The notes under the pieces: model-generated
Databases searched by the model: none
Told to the model about the DNA's origin: nothing
The model's input: only the letters and a program-made list of their open reading frames with translations
In this document: one piece after another, positions 52,637 through 60,798 of the stretch
Layout of the letters: each line of letters opens with the position of its first letter
Numbering within the stretch: position 1 is the stretch's first letter
Source: Actinokineospora fastidiosa
Lineage (GTDB): Bacteria; Actinomycetota; Actinomycetes; Mycobacteriales; Pseudonocardiaceae
Assembly: GCF_014648415.1 (NCBI RefSeq)
Contig: NZ_BMRB01000008.1
Span: forward strand, 62,001-126,000
Direction of reading: 5' to 3'
DNA: 64,000 bases
Position numbers and translations under genes: made by a program

Positions 52637-54046
52637 ATGACTGTTCCCAGGACCAATTTCGCCCAAGACCTGGTCCTCGACCTGCGCCGCGGCGACGGCC
52701 CGCTGCACCGGCAGATCGAGACCGCGCTGCGCGCGGGCATCCGGTCCGGGCGGCTGGCCGCGGGCACCGCGCTGCCGCCGACCCGCGCGCTTGCCGCCGA
52801 CCTCGGCGTGTCCCGAGGGGTCGTGGTCGAGGCCTACCAGCAACTCGTCGCCGAGGGGTACCTGACCAGCCGGATGGGCGGCTACACCCACGTCGCCGCG
52901 GTCACCGCGACCGCGCCGTCGCCGGGACCCGTCCGGCAGCCGCCCCTGCCCTACGACTTCGGCTACGGCCGCGCCGACGTCACCCGCTTCCCGCGCGCGG
53001 CGTGGCTGCGGTCCGTGCGCCGGGTGCTCACCGAGGCCCCCGCCGACCGGTTCGGCTACCTCAGCGGGCGCGGGATGCCCGAGCTGCGGGACGCGCTGGC
53101 CGACTACCTCAACCGCGCCCGCGGCACCGCGGCGCACCCGGACAACATCGTCGTCTGCTCCGGCTACGCGCAGGGCATCGCGCTGCTGCTGCAGGTCCTG
53201 GCCGCGCGCGGCGCGCGGCGGCTCGCCGTCGAGGACCCGTCGGCCGACGACGACGCCCGCCCGATCGCGGCCAGCCTCGGCATGGAGATCGTGGGCGTCC
53301 CGGTCGACGAGGGCGGCGTCCGGGTCGACGAGCTGGCCAAGCGCTCGGCGGACGCGCTGATCCTCACCCCGGCCCACCAGTGGCCGACCGGCGGCGTCCT
53401 GCCCGCCGACCGCCGCGCCGCCGTGCTGCGCTGGGCCGGCGAGCACGACGCGATCGTCATCGAGGACGACTACGACGCCGAGTACCGCTACGACCGCCCC
53501 GCGCTCGGCGTCCTGCAGGGCCTGGCCCCCGACCGCGTGGTCTACGCGGGCTCGGCCAGCAAGACCCTCGCCCCCGGCATGCGGCTGGGCTGGCTTGCCC
53601 TGCCCGCGCACCTGGTCGACGCCGTGGCCGCTGCCAAGCTCGCCGCCGACCGCGGCGCGCCCGCCCTGGACCAGCTCACCTTCGCCGACTTCCTCGCCCG
53701 CGGCGAGTTCGACCGCCACCTGCGGCGCATGCGCCCGATCTACCGCGGCCGCCGGGACGTCCTGCTGTCGGCGCTGCGGGAGCGGCTGCCCGACTTCGAC
53801 CCCGTCGGGATCTCCGCGGGCCTGCACCTCGTCGCGTGGCTGCCGCCGGGGCTGGGCGAGCAGGACACGATCGCCGCCGCGCGCACGGCGGGCGTGGGCG
53901 TCGGGGGAGTGGGCCCGTACCGGATCGCGCCGTCGGGGCGCGGCGGGCTGATCTTCGGGTACGCCACCCTCAACGAGCGCGCCGTCCGGGCCGGGATCGA
54001 CGCGCTCGCGAGGGTGCTGGACGTCAGCGGCACGCGCCGCCGTTGA
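52637..54046 (+). CDS. MocR/PdxR-type regulator (GntR-aminotransferase fusion)
   Basis: A 469-residue protein with an N-terminal GntR winged helix (LHRQIETALRAGIRSGRLAA, then DLGVSRGVVVEAYQQL) and a class I aminotransferase-like domain that binds pyridoxal phosphate. The PLP lysine is Lys309 in SASKTLAPGMRLGW, and the IEDDYDAEYRYD motif is present. Proteins of this group sense PLP or amino compounds. It is divergent from the BBE-like oxidase gene and may control it. Its 3' end overlaps the convergent dehydrogenase gene by 23 bases. Confidence 0.9.
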   Translation: MTVPRTNFAQDLVLDLRRGDGPLHRQIETALRAGIRSGRLAAGTALPPTRALAADLGVSRGVVVEAYQQLVAEGYLTSRMGGYTHVAAVTATAPSPGPVRQPPLPYDFGYGRADVTRFPRAAWLRSVRRVLTEAPADRFGYLSGRGMPELRDALADYLNRARGTAAHPDNIVVCSGYAQGIALLLQVLAARGARRLAVEDPSADDDARPIAASLGMEIVGVPVDEGGVRVDELAKRSADALILTPAHQWPTGGVLPADRRAAVLRWAGEHDAIVIEDDYDAEYRYDRPALGVLQGLAPDRVVYAGSASKTLAPGMRLGWLALPAHLVDAVAAAKLAADRGAPALDQLTFADFLARGEFDRHLRRMRPIYRGRRDVLLSALRERLPDFDPVGISAGLHLVAWLPPGLGEQDTIAAARTAGVGVGGVGPYRIAPSGRGGLIFGYATLNERAVRAGIDALARVLDVSGTRRR

Positions 54047-55493
54047 GGCTGAACGCCGCGGGCGGGCTGTTGGCCCCGGTGCGCGAGCCCAGGAATCCGA
54101 ACTGGACGGACGCGCCCGGGGCGATGGCCGCGTTCCAGTCGGCGTTGCCCGCTGTGACGGCCGCGCCCTCCTGGCGGACGGTCGCGTTCCACACCTGCGT
54201 GACCCGCTGGCCGTCGCCGAACGACCAGGCCAGCGACCACGCGGGCACCGGCTCGGCCCCGGTGTTGGTGACGGTCACCTCGGCGTGGAAGCCGGTGCCC
54301 CACTGGGTCACCAGCCGGTAGTCGACCGCGCAGGACGGCTGCGTCGCCGTGGAGCGGAACGACACCTTGTGCAGCTGGCCGGGCAGGTCGTTGACCAGGT
54401 AGATCTCGCCGTCGGCGTCGGTGCCGAAGCTGGTCGGCTGGATGGGCAGCTCGCCGATGCGCGCGTGGGTGTGGGTGCCGTCGGGATTGGCGCGGATCGC
54501 GAACGCCGGGTTCGTGCAGTAGTCCGACGCGAGGTAGACGCCGTCGGCGATGTCGGCGAACCGCGAGCCCCGGTAGACCACGCCGCCGATGACGGCGCAG
54601 CCTTCGACCGAGGTTCGGTAGGTGAACACCGGGTCTACATAGGACTCGCCTGCGCGGCAGCGGGAGGCGTCGAACACCTCGGTGCCCTCCCGGCACGACC
54701 AGCCGAGGTTCGCGCCCGCCTGGTCGGCGCGCAGGTGGTCGACCTCCTCCAGGGTGCCCTGGCCCACGTCGGCGATCCACAGCGAGTCGTCGGCGGGGTC
54801 GAAGGAGAAGCGCCACGGGTTGCGCAGGCCGTACGCCCAGATCTCCGGCCGCGCGCCCGCGACGCCGACGAACGGGTTGTCGGCGGGCACGCAGTAGAGC
54901 GGGCAGCTCACGTCCAGGCGCAGGATCTTGCCGAGCAGCGTGTCGAGCCGCTGGCCCGCGTCGAACGGGTCGCCCGCGTCGCCGCCGTCGCCGATGCCCC
55001 AGTACAGCAGGCCGTCGCCGTCGAAGGCGAGCTGGCCGCCGTTGTGGTTGGCGTAGGTGGCGTGGTCCTGGCTCAGCAGCTCGGTCAGCGCGCCGTCGGC
55101 GTGGCGGGCGAGGGTGACGGCGTTGTCGGACGCGCGCGTGTAGGCCAGGTAGAGCGTCTGGTCGGTGGCGTAGTCGGGCGACGGCGCGATGCCGAGCAGG
55201 CCGCGCTCGTTGCCGCTGACGCTGACGTGGGCGGTGATGTCGATCAGCGGCTCGGCGGCCAGTCCGGTCTGCGGGTGGTAGACCCGCACGATGCCCGCCT
55301 TCTCGGTGATGAACAGCCTGCCGCTGCCGTCGTCTGGCGCGGCGATCGCCGTCGGCCGCTTGAGTCCGAACGCGACCTGCGTCGTCTCCACGGTCAGCGT
55401 CGGCAGGTCGGCGGCTTGGGCCTGGGGGACCGTCACCGCCGCCGCGCCGATGACGACCGCGGTCAGCGCGGCCCTGCGCATGCTTCGTCGCAT
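54024..55493 (-). CDS. Secreted glucose/sorbosone dehydrogenase-like protein with CBM2
   Basis: A 489-residue exported protein: signal peptide (RRAALTAVVIGAAAVTVPQAQA), a six-bladed glucose/sorbosone dehydrogenase propeller (about 25-380) and a cellulose-binding CBM2 (388-489). Propeller hallmarks are NERGLLGIAPSPDY, NHNGGQLAFDGDG, GLRNPWRFSFD and IADVGQGTLEE, the last with the calcium/PQQ region. Such enzymes oxidise sugars with PQQ. ATG 55493 has AGGAG 5 bases upstream. A perfect CebR-type box lies 18 bases above the start, so it should be induced with cellulases. Confidence 0.9.
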   Translation of the reverse strand: MRRSMRRAALTAVVIGAAAVTVPQAQAADLPTLTVETTQVAFGLKRPTAIAAPDDGSGRLFITEKAGIVRVYHPQTGLAAEPLIDITAHVSVSGNERGLLGIAPSPDYATDQTLYLAYTRASDNAVTLARHADGALTELLSQDHATYANHNGGQLAFDGDGLLYWGIGDGGDAGDPFDAGQRLDTLLGKILRLDVSCPLYCVPADNPFVGVAGARPEIWAYGLRNPWRFSFDPADDSLWIADVGQGTLEEVDHLRADQAGANLGWSCREGTEVFDASRCRAGESYVDPVFTYRTSVEGCAVIGGVVYRGSRFADIADGVYLASDYCTNPAFAIRANPDGTHTHARIGELPIQPTSFGTDADGEIYLVNDLPGQLHKVSFRSTATQPSCAVDYRLVTQWGTGFHAEVTVTNTGAEPVPAWSLAWSFGDGQRVTQVWNATVRQEGAAVTAGNADWNAAIAPGASVQFGFLGSRTGANSPPAAFSLNGGACR

Positions 55494-55510
55494 GTCCACT
55501 CCTGTCCTGT

Positions 55511-55524
55511 TGGGAGCGCTCCCA
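55511..55524. promoter_or_regulatory. Perfect CebR/CelR box upstream of the CBM2 dehydrogenase
   Basis: TGGGAGCGCTCCCA is a perfect 14-bp palindrome and identical to the box known for CebR of Streptomyces and CelR of Thermobifida. It lies 18 bases upstream of ATG 55493. Confidence 0.85.
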
Positions 55525-55548
55525 GACTGGCCGGTGGAAGTTGCTCTG

Positions 55549-56982
55549 TCAACCGTGCGTTTCGCAGGCGTGGGGGCGCAGGAGGAGATCGCGGGCGGCG
55601 GCGCGGGCCCAGTTCCACTCGGTCGGGCTGTCGTCGGTGACGCGGGCGGCGTGGGGGAGGAGCACGCACGCGCGGACGGGCTCGGGCAGGTCGGCGAGCG
55701 CGGGGACGGCGTCGGCGGAGAGGGTGCCCAGGTAGGCGGTGTCGATGCGGCCGGTGTCGGCGTAGCGCTGGACGTTCCACCGGGCGATGAACGCTTCCGG
55801 ATTGAGGACGACCAGCCCGAGCAGCGCGGCGAGCCCGCTGCCCAGCACCGCGCGCGGCAGCCATGCCGCCGCGAGACGCCTGCCCGCGGCGAGCACCATC
55901 AGGCACACCAGGCCGAGCCACAGCTCGGCGACGCCGACGAGCAGGCGCAGGACCGTGAAGCCGTAGGTCTCCTGGTAGAGCCACAGGCGGGTGAGCGCGG
56001 ACGCGACGATCACCAGGGTGGCGGCGGTCAGCCCGCCGAGCAGCCCACGCAGCCAGCCCCGCTCGACGGCGGTGCGCCGCGGCGCGACCCGGGCCGCGAT
56101 CGCGATGACGGCGAGCGTGAGGGCGGTGACGGCGAGGAGCTGCCAGAACCCGGACCGGGCGTACTGGGCGTAGGTGAGGCCGGAGGTGCGGGTGACATAG
56201 GCGTCCCCACCGAAGAGGACGGCCACCTGCACGCCGATGAAGAGGGCGAACAGCATCAGCAGGACACCCACCGGCAGCGCCCACTCCACCAGCCGCACGC
56301 GCTTGACCGGCCGCCCCGCCCGCGCTGGCGCGCCCCGGTGATACGCCGCCCCCGCCAGCAAGACGACCACGATGAGAAACACCACCACCGACGGCCCGGG
56401 AACCCCGGAGAAGTCCGGAACCAGCGACGACACCACCTCGGCGAACGCCGCGTCCGCCGCCGCGAACAAGGCCCCGAACACCAGCACCAACACCGCCCCG
56501 ACCCCCACCGCGGCCCAGATCCGCACCCCGCCTTGACGACTGCGCACCGCGACCCAAGCCCCCACCACGAGCCGAGGCCACGACAGCAGCCCCGACCCCC
56601 ACACGGCGACCGACCCCCGGGCAAGCTCACCGGCGGACCGTCCACCCGCGACACTCAACGACAGGCACACCGCCGCCCCCACCACGCAGAACCCGAACAA
56701 CCACCCGGCATCCCGAACCGCCCCGGCAACCCCGAGCCCGACGGCGAGCACCAACCACCCCGCCTGCACATGCCTGCGCTCATCGATCCGGCCCAGTACG
56801 ACGATCGCGCAGGCGACGACCGCCACCGCCAACGTCCACCCGAGCCCGACTTTCCCGATGGGGACCAGCATGGCCGCGACAATCCCGCCTGCGCTGACAA
56901 CACCGAGAACGGCCCGGGAGGCGGGCGTGGCCCACTCCCGGTCAGGGGTGGTCAGCTGGCCGATGGAAACGGATTCAGACAT
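55549..56982 (-). CDS. DUF4173 multi-pass membrane protein
   Basis: A 477-residue protein with about ten transmembrane helices and little soluble sequence. The segment VTRTSGLTYAQYARSGFWQL, followed later by NPEAFIARWNVQRY, is typical of the DUF4173 family. Function of the family is unknown; some members neighbour cell-envelope sensors. GGGAGAG lies just before the ATG. No partner gene is adjacent: a repeat-rich 0.7-kb gap lies upstream. Confidence 0.82.
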   Translation of the reverse strand: MSESVSIGQLTTPDREWATPASRAVLGVVSAGGIVAAMLVPIGKVGLGWTLAVAVVACAIVVLGRIDERRHVQAGWLVLAVGLGVAGAVRDAGWLFGFCVVGAAVCLSLSVAGGRSAGELARGSVAVWGSGLLSWPRLVVGAWVAVRSRQGGVRIWAAVGVGAVLVLVFGALFAAADAAFAEVVSSLVPDFSGVPGPSVVVFLIVVVLLAGAAYHRGAPARAGRPVKRVRLVEWALPVGVLLMLFALFIGVQVAVLFGGDAYVTRTSGLTYAQYARSGFWQLLAVTALTLAVIAIAARVAPRRTAVERGWLRGLLGGLTAATLVIVASALTRLWLYQETYGFTVLRLLVGVAELWLGLVCLMVLAAGRRLAAAWLPRAVLGSGLAALLGLVVLNPEAFIARWNVQRYADTGRIDTAYLGTLSADAVPALADLPEPVRACVLLPHAARVTDDSPTEWNWARAAARDLLLRPHACETHG

Positions 56983-57180
56983 GGCTCTCCCGTGAGTGCT
57001 ATTCGAGGAATGGATTGGTGCAGGGGAATTTTTGGAGATGGGCGCATCGGACGAGTCTGCTATGGACTCCGGAGAACCCTGGGATGACCGAGAAGGACGG
57101 GGGTTGGGCTTACGTGAACGGCGTGCTGGTGGTGATGGGCGGGATGGTGTGTGTGTCGGGGAGGGAAGGAGGAGGGAGGG
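56983..57180. other. Gene-free stretch upstream of the DUF4173 gene
   Basis: Contains the promoter side of the DUF4173 gene. No convincing gene is seen: short frames have no ribosome site and odd composition. Confidence 0.5.
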
Positions 57181-57256
57181 TGAGGGCAGGGAAGGAGGGT
57201 GAGGGCAGGGAAGGAGGGTGAGGGCAGGGAAGGAGGGTGAGGGCAGGGAAGGAGGG
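57181..57256. repeat. 19-bp tandem repeat, four perfect copies
   Basis: The unit TGAGGGCAGGGAAGGAGGG occurs four times without change, with a partial fifth copy after it. One strand is almost pure purine and G-rich, so a G-quadruplex or triplex is possible. Confidence 0.95.
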
Positions 57257-57430
57257 TGAGGGCAGCGAGGGAGGGCGAGAGGGCGGGAGGTTGTTCGTGT
57301 TCTGTGGTGGGTGGGATGTGGGTGGTCCCGGCTGGAGCAGCTGGGGTTTCGATCAGTAGTGGTCGCGGTGGTGTCGTGTGGCCTTAGTAGGTGGGTTGTG
57401 GATTGGGTGGGTGTGGCCCCGTGGGTGGGC

Positions 57431-57514
57431 GGTGGCCCGGGTGGGTGGGCTGTGGTCGTGGTGGGTGTGGGCGGTGGCCCGGGTGGGTGGGCTGTGGTCG
57501 TGGTGGGTGTGGGC
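57431..57514. repeat. 42-bp perfect tandem duplication in a G/T-rich stretch
   Basis: Bases 57431-57472 are repeated exactly at 57473-57514. The unit is built of GTGGG-like blocks, and the wider region 57300-57560 is strongly biased to G and T on the plus strand. Its length is a multiple of three, but the frames over it do not look coding. Confidence 0.9.
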
Positions 57515-57689
57515 GGGGCTTCGGTGGGGTGCAGCTGTGGTCTCGGTGAGTGGACTGTGGTTGCGGTAGTGCACTGCGGCCGTGGTGGGTGCGGCTGCGG
57601 CCTCGGCGGAGAGCGATCCCTGCGGCCGGTGCGGGCGGGGAGGGCGGTGGTCAGCCTCTGCCGACGCGCCTGCCTAGGGCTACGCGCCC

Positions 57690-58712
57690 TCAGGCGGGGA
57701 GGGTTACCCGGATTCGGCAGCCGCGCGTGGAGTCGATCACGCCGATGGTTCCGCCGTGGAGGTCTACCGCCCAGCGGGCGATGGAGAGGCCCAGGCCGGT
57801 GCCGCCGCCGGAGGCTCGGTCGCCTCGGGTGAAGCGGCCGAAGACCTGGGCGCGTTCCTCGACGGCGATGCCGGGGCCGTCGTCGGCGACCTCGAGGGTG
57901 AGGCCGGTGGGGCCCATGGTCGCCGTGACGCGGACCTCGCCGTCGGCGGGGCCGTGGCGGACGGCGTTGTCCAGGAGGTTGGCCAGGACCTGGTGCAGGC
58001 GTTCCGGGTCGGCCCGGACCACGGCGGCGGAGGGTTCGACCGAGACGCGGAAGGTCGGGGTGCGGGCGGTGGCCGCGGCGTTGACCTCGGCCTCGGCGAC
58101 CACGTCGGCCAGCAGGGGGGCGACGGCGACCGGTTCCAGGCGCAGGGGGTGGGCGCCCGCGTCGATGCGGGACAGGTCCAGCAGCTCGGTCACCAGCCTG
58201 CCCAGCCGCTCCGTCTGGGCGAGGGCCGTGCGCAGGGTCGCCGGGTCAGCCGGGCTGACGCCGTCGACGACGTTCTCCAGCACCGCGTGCAGGGCGGCGA
58301 TCGGGGTGCGCAGCTCGTGGGAGACGTTGGCGATCAGCTCGCGGCGGGTGCGGTCGACGTCGGCGAGGTCGGCGCTCATCTGGTTGAACGCGCGGCCCAG
58401 CTCGCCGACCTCGTCGCGGGCGGTGACGCGGATGCGGCGCGAGTAGTCGCCGCGGGCCATCGCGCGGGCGGCGGCCGTCATCTCGCGCAGCGGACGGGTC
58501 ATGCCGTGCGCCAGGATCTGCGAGGTCAGCAGCGCGCCGATGATCGCGGTGACCGACGTGGTCGGCGGGATCCAGCCGATCATCAGCCAGAAGTACGCCA
58601 GCGCTGCCCCGCCCGAGGCGACCAGCAGGATGCCGAGCTTCAGCTTGATCGACCGCACCGGGTCGAGCGGCCGGGGCAGCAGCTCCACCAGCGCCGACAG
58701 CCGGGCCCTCAC
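57690..58712 (-). CDS. Two-component sensor histidine kinase
   Basis: A 340-residue kinase with two transmembrane segments close together near the N-terminus (LGILLVASGGAALAYFWLMI and a second around 53-68), hence almost no external domain, then a HAMP domain, the phospho-acceptor His132 in ANVSHELRTPIAAL, and the ATPase boxes LLDNAVRHG, DDGPGIAV and GGTGLGLSI. The GTG start overlaps the stop of the response-regulator gene (GTGA). The missing sensor domain suggests it senses the membrane or a partner. Confidence 0.92.
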   Translation of the reverse strand: MRARLSALVELLPRPLDPVRSIKLKLGILLVASGGAALAYFWLMIGWIPPTTSVTAIIGALLTSQILAHGMTRPLREMTAAARAMARGDYSRRIRVTARDEVGELGRAFNQMSADLADVDRTRRELIANVSHELRTPIAALHAVLENVVDGVSPADPATLRTALAQTERLGRLVTELLDLSRIDAGAHPLRLEPVAVAPLLADVVAEAEVNAAATARTPTFRVSVEPSAAVVRADPERLHQVLANLLDNAVRHGPADGEVRVTATMGPTGLTLEVADDGPGIAVEERAQVFGRFTRGDRASGGGTGLGLSIARWAVDLHGGTIGVIDSTRGCRIRVTLPA

Positions 58713-59383
58713 CGGGCCACCTCCAGCGCGTACCCCACGCCGTGGACGGTGCGGATCAGGTCCGCGCCCAGCTTCCGCCGCAGGGCCTTGATGTGGCTGT
58801 CGACCGTGCGGGTCCCCGCCGCGTCCGTCCAGTTCCAGATCTCGGCGAGCAGCCGCTCCCGGGGCTGCACCGCGCGCGGGCGGGCAGCGAGGTAGGCCAG
58901 CAGCTCGAACTCGATGGGCGTCAGGTGCGCCTCCACCCCCGCCCGCCGCACCCGCCGCTCCACCGGGTCCACCTCGAGGTCGCCGACGACGAGCGGCCCC
59001 GTGGTGCTCGCCGCCCGCTCGACCCGCCGCAGCAGGGCGTGCACGCGGGCGGCGAGCTCGCGGATCGAGAACGGCTTGGTCAGGTAGTCGTCCGCGCCGA
59101 CGGCGAGGCCGATCAGCATGTCGGTCTCGTCGTCGCGGGCGGTCAGCATGAGCACGGGCACCGGCCGCTCGGCCTGCACCCTGCGGCACACCTCCAAGCC
59201 GTCGAAGCCGGGCAGCATGACGTCCAGCACGATCAGGTCCGGCGGGTTCGCCTGGGCGGCGGCCACCCCGGACGGCCCGTCGCTGGCCACCTCGACGGTG
59301 AACCCCTCGGCCCGCAGCCGCGCCGCGACGGACTCCGCGATGGTCTTCTCGTCCTCGACCACCAGCACTCGCCTGTTGCCCAT
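58709..59383 (-). CDS. OmpR-family response regulator
   Basis: A 224-residue regulator with a receiver domain (phospho-acceptor Asp54 in DLIVLDVMLPG, conserved Lys in LTKPFSIREL) and a C-terminal winged helix (DSHIKALRRKLGADLIRTV then HGVGYAL). It is translated together with the kinase gene that follows. Targets are unknown; the VKOR-DsbA pair lies upstream on the same strand, but 63 bases separate them. Confidence 0.93.
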   Translation of the reverse strand: MGNRRVLVVEDEKTIAESVAARLRAEGFTVEVASDGPSGVAAAQANPPDLIVLDVMLPGFDGLEVCRRVQAERPVPVLMLTARDDETDMLIGLAVGADDYLTKPFSIRELAARVHALLRRVERAASTTGPLVVGDLEVDPVERRVRRAGVEAHLTPIEFELLAYLAARPRAVQPRERLLAEIWNWTDAAGTRTVDSHIKALRRKLGADLIRTVHGVGYALEVAR

Positions 59384-59446
59384 GCAGCCGACTCTAAGCA
59401 GGGGTTGTGGGCGGCCCCGGGGCGAGGTGTGAAGGTTGTGTGCGCG

Positions 59447-59983
59447 TCAGCTCGTCCAGAAGTCCCAGAACGCCTGCAGGATCAGCGCCACGATCACCAC
59501 GTACCAGAGCGCGAGGATCACGCTGTGCACCCGCCGCAGCGACGGCAGCGCGAAGGTGTCGAGCAGCGTGTACCAGAACAGCGGGGCCATCACCGCCCAC
59601 ACGACCATGCAGTACGGGCACAGCGCCCGGATGTCGTACAGGCTGGCGAAGATCAGCCAGTGCACGAACAGCAGGCCGAGCGCGGTCCCGACGAGCATGC
59701 CCAGCCGGAACCACCTCGGCGGGGTGAACCCGGTCAGCCCGACCACGCCCACGGTGACCACGACCGCGAACGCGGCGATGCCGATCAGCGGGTTGGGGAA
59801 CCCGAACGCGGCGGCCTGCGGGCTCTCCATCACCGAGCCGCACGAGACCACCGGGTTGATCGAGCACAGCGGGACGTGCGTCGGGTCGGCCAGCACGGCC
59901 AGCCGCTCCAGGATCAGCGCGACGGCCGCGACCAGGCCGATGCCGCCGCCGACGACGTAGAGCCAGGCGAGCGCCCGGCTCAC
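59447..59983 (-). CDS. Vitamin K epoxide reductase (VKOR) family protein
   Basis: A 178-residue membrane protein that re-oxidises a DsbA-like partner and passes electrons to menaquinone, replacing DsbB in actinobacteria. The four key cysteines are present: Cys40 and Cys48 in the loop (VPLCSINPVVSCGS) and CPYC in the fourth helix (RALCPYCMVVW). The GTG overlaps the stop of the DsbA-like gene (GTGA), so the two are co-translated and form one oxidative-folding system at the membrane. Confidence 0.94.
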   Translation of the reverse strand: MSRALAWLYVVGGGIGLVAAVALILERLAVLADPTHVPLCSINPVVSCGSVMESPQAAAFGFPNPLIGIAAFAVVVTVGVVGLTGFTPPRWFRLGMLVGTALGLLFVHWLIFASLYDIRALCPYCMVVWAVMAPLFWYTLLDTFALPSLRRVHSVILALWYVVIVALILQAFWDFWTS

Positions 59984-60711
59984 TCCGCCAGCTCCGCGTC
60001 GATCCGCTCGCGCAGCTGCCGCTCGACGTCGGCGTAGGTCTCCCCGGTCGGCTCGAACAGCTGCCCGCCGACGAAGATCGACGGCGTGCCGGACACCCCG
60101 GCGGCCTTGCCGTCGGCGATGTCCTTGTCGATGCGCGCCTGCACCTCCGGCGAGGCCAGGTCGGCGGTGAACTTCGCGACGTCGAGGCCGCTGGCCTCGG
60201 CGTAGCCGCGGAACAACTCGGTGGCGCGCTCGACGTCGTCGCTGACGGCCTGCCCGTCGGGGGCGAGTGCCCACTCGTTGTAGTTCTCGTACAGCGCGCG
60301 GTACATCTCCCGGAACTTGCCCTGCAGGGCCGCGGCCTCCGCGGCCCGGGCGGCGGGCATCGCCAGCGGGTGCATGTCCAGCGGGTAGTTGCGCACCACG
60401 AAGGTGATCTTGCCTGCGTAGTCCTGCTCGATCTTGCTGGTGACGGTCTTGTAGTACTGCTCGCAGGCCGGGCACTGGTAGTCCAGGAACTCCACGACCG
60501 TCACCGCGCCGTCGGGCGCCTCGGTGAGCGTGTGGCTCCCCTCGGGCGCGAGCACCGACGCGGGCACCGCGCCCTCGTCGGAGCCGGAGTTCTTGAACAG
60601 CAGGATCCCGCCGACGACCAGGACAGCCACGACCACCACGACGGCGGTCAGGATCACGTTGAGGGACACCCCGCGCCGGGCGGCGGTCACGGGGTTCTTG
60701 CTGCGCGTCAT
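59980..60711 (-). CDS. Membrane-anchored DsbA-like thiol:disulphide oxidoreductase
   Basis: A 243-residue protein with an N-terminal membrane anchor (VILTAVVVVVAVLVVGGILL) and an external thioredoxin-fold domain of the DsbA/thioredoxin_4 type. The active site is CPAC at 80-83 (FLDYQCPACEQYY) and the cis-proline loop is VSGTPSIFVGG. It should introduce disulphides into exported proteins, for example the Cys-bearing CBM and sensor domains in this window. ATG 60711. It is divergent from the exonuclease III gene. Confidence 0.93.
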   Translation of the reverse strand: MTRSKNPVTAARRGVSLNVILTAVVVVVAVLVVGGILLFKNSGSDEGAVPASVLAPEGSHTLTEAPDGAVTVVEFLDYQCPACEQYYKTVTSKIEQDYAGKITFVVRNYPLDMHPLAMPAARAAEAAALQGKFREMYRALYENYNEWALAPDGQAVSDDVERATELFRGYAEASGLDVAKFTADLASPEVQARIDKDIADGKAAGVSGTPSIFVGGQLFEPTGETYADVERQLRERIDAELAE

Positions 60712-60785
60712 CTCTGGGGGTCCACCTCGGCGTCGACAGTACCTGCACCTGAGTAGTCGGACGGGTCGGCGCGGGAGTTCCCGGC

Positions 60786-60791
60786 TACGGT
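60786..60791 (+). promoter_or_regulatory. -10 element of a leaderless exonuclease III transcript
   Basis: TACGGT ends 7 bases before GTG 60799; no ribosome site is present. This sets the start three codons inside the longest frame. Confidence 0.55.
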
Positions 60792-60798
60792 GGGGCGC

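Noticed and set aside
57311-57832. A 173-codon frame with a 14-residue repeat, and its minus-strand counterpart
   Set aside because: Composition follows the G/T-rich repeat; no ribosome site, and it overlaps the end of the kinase gene.
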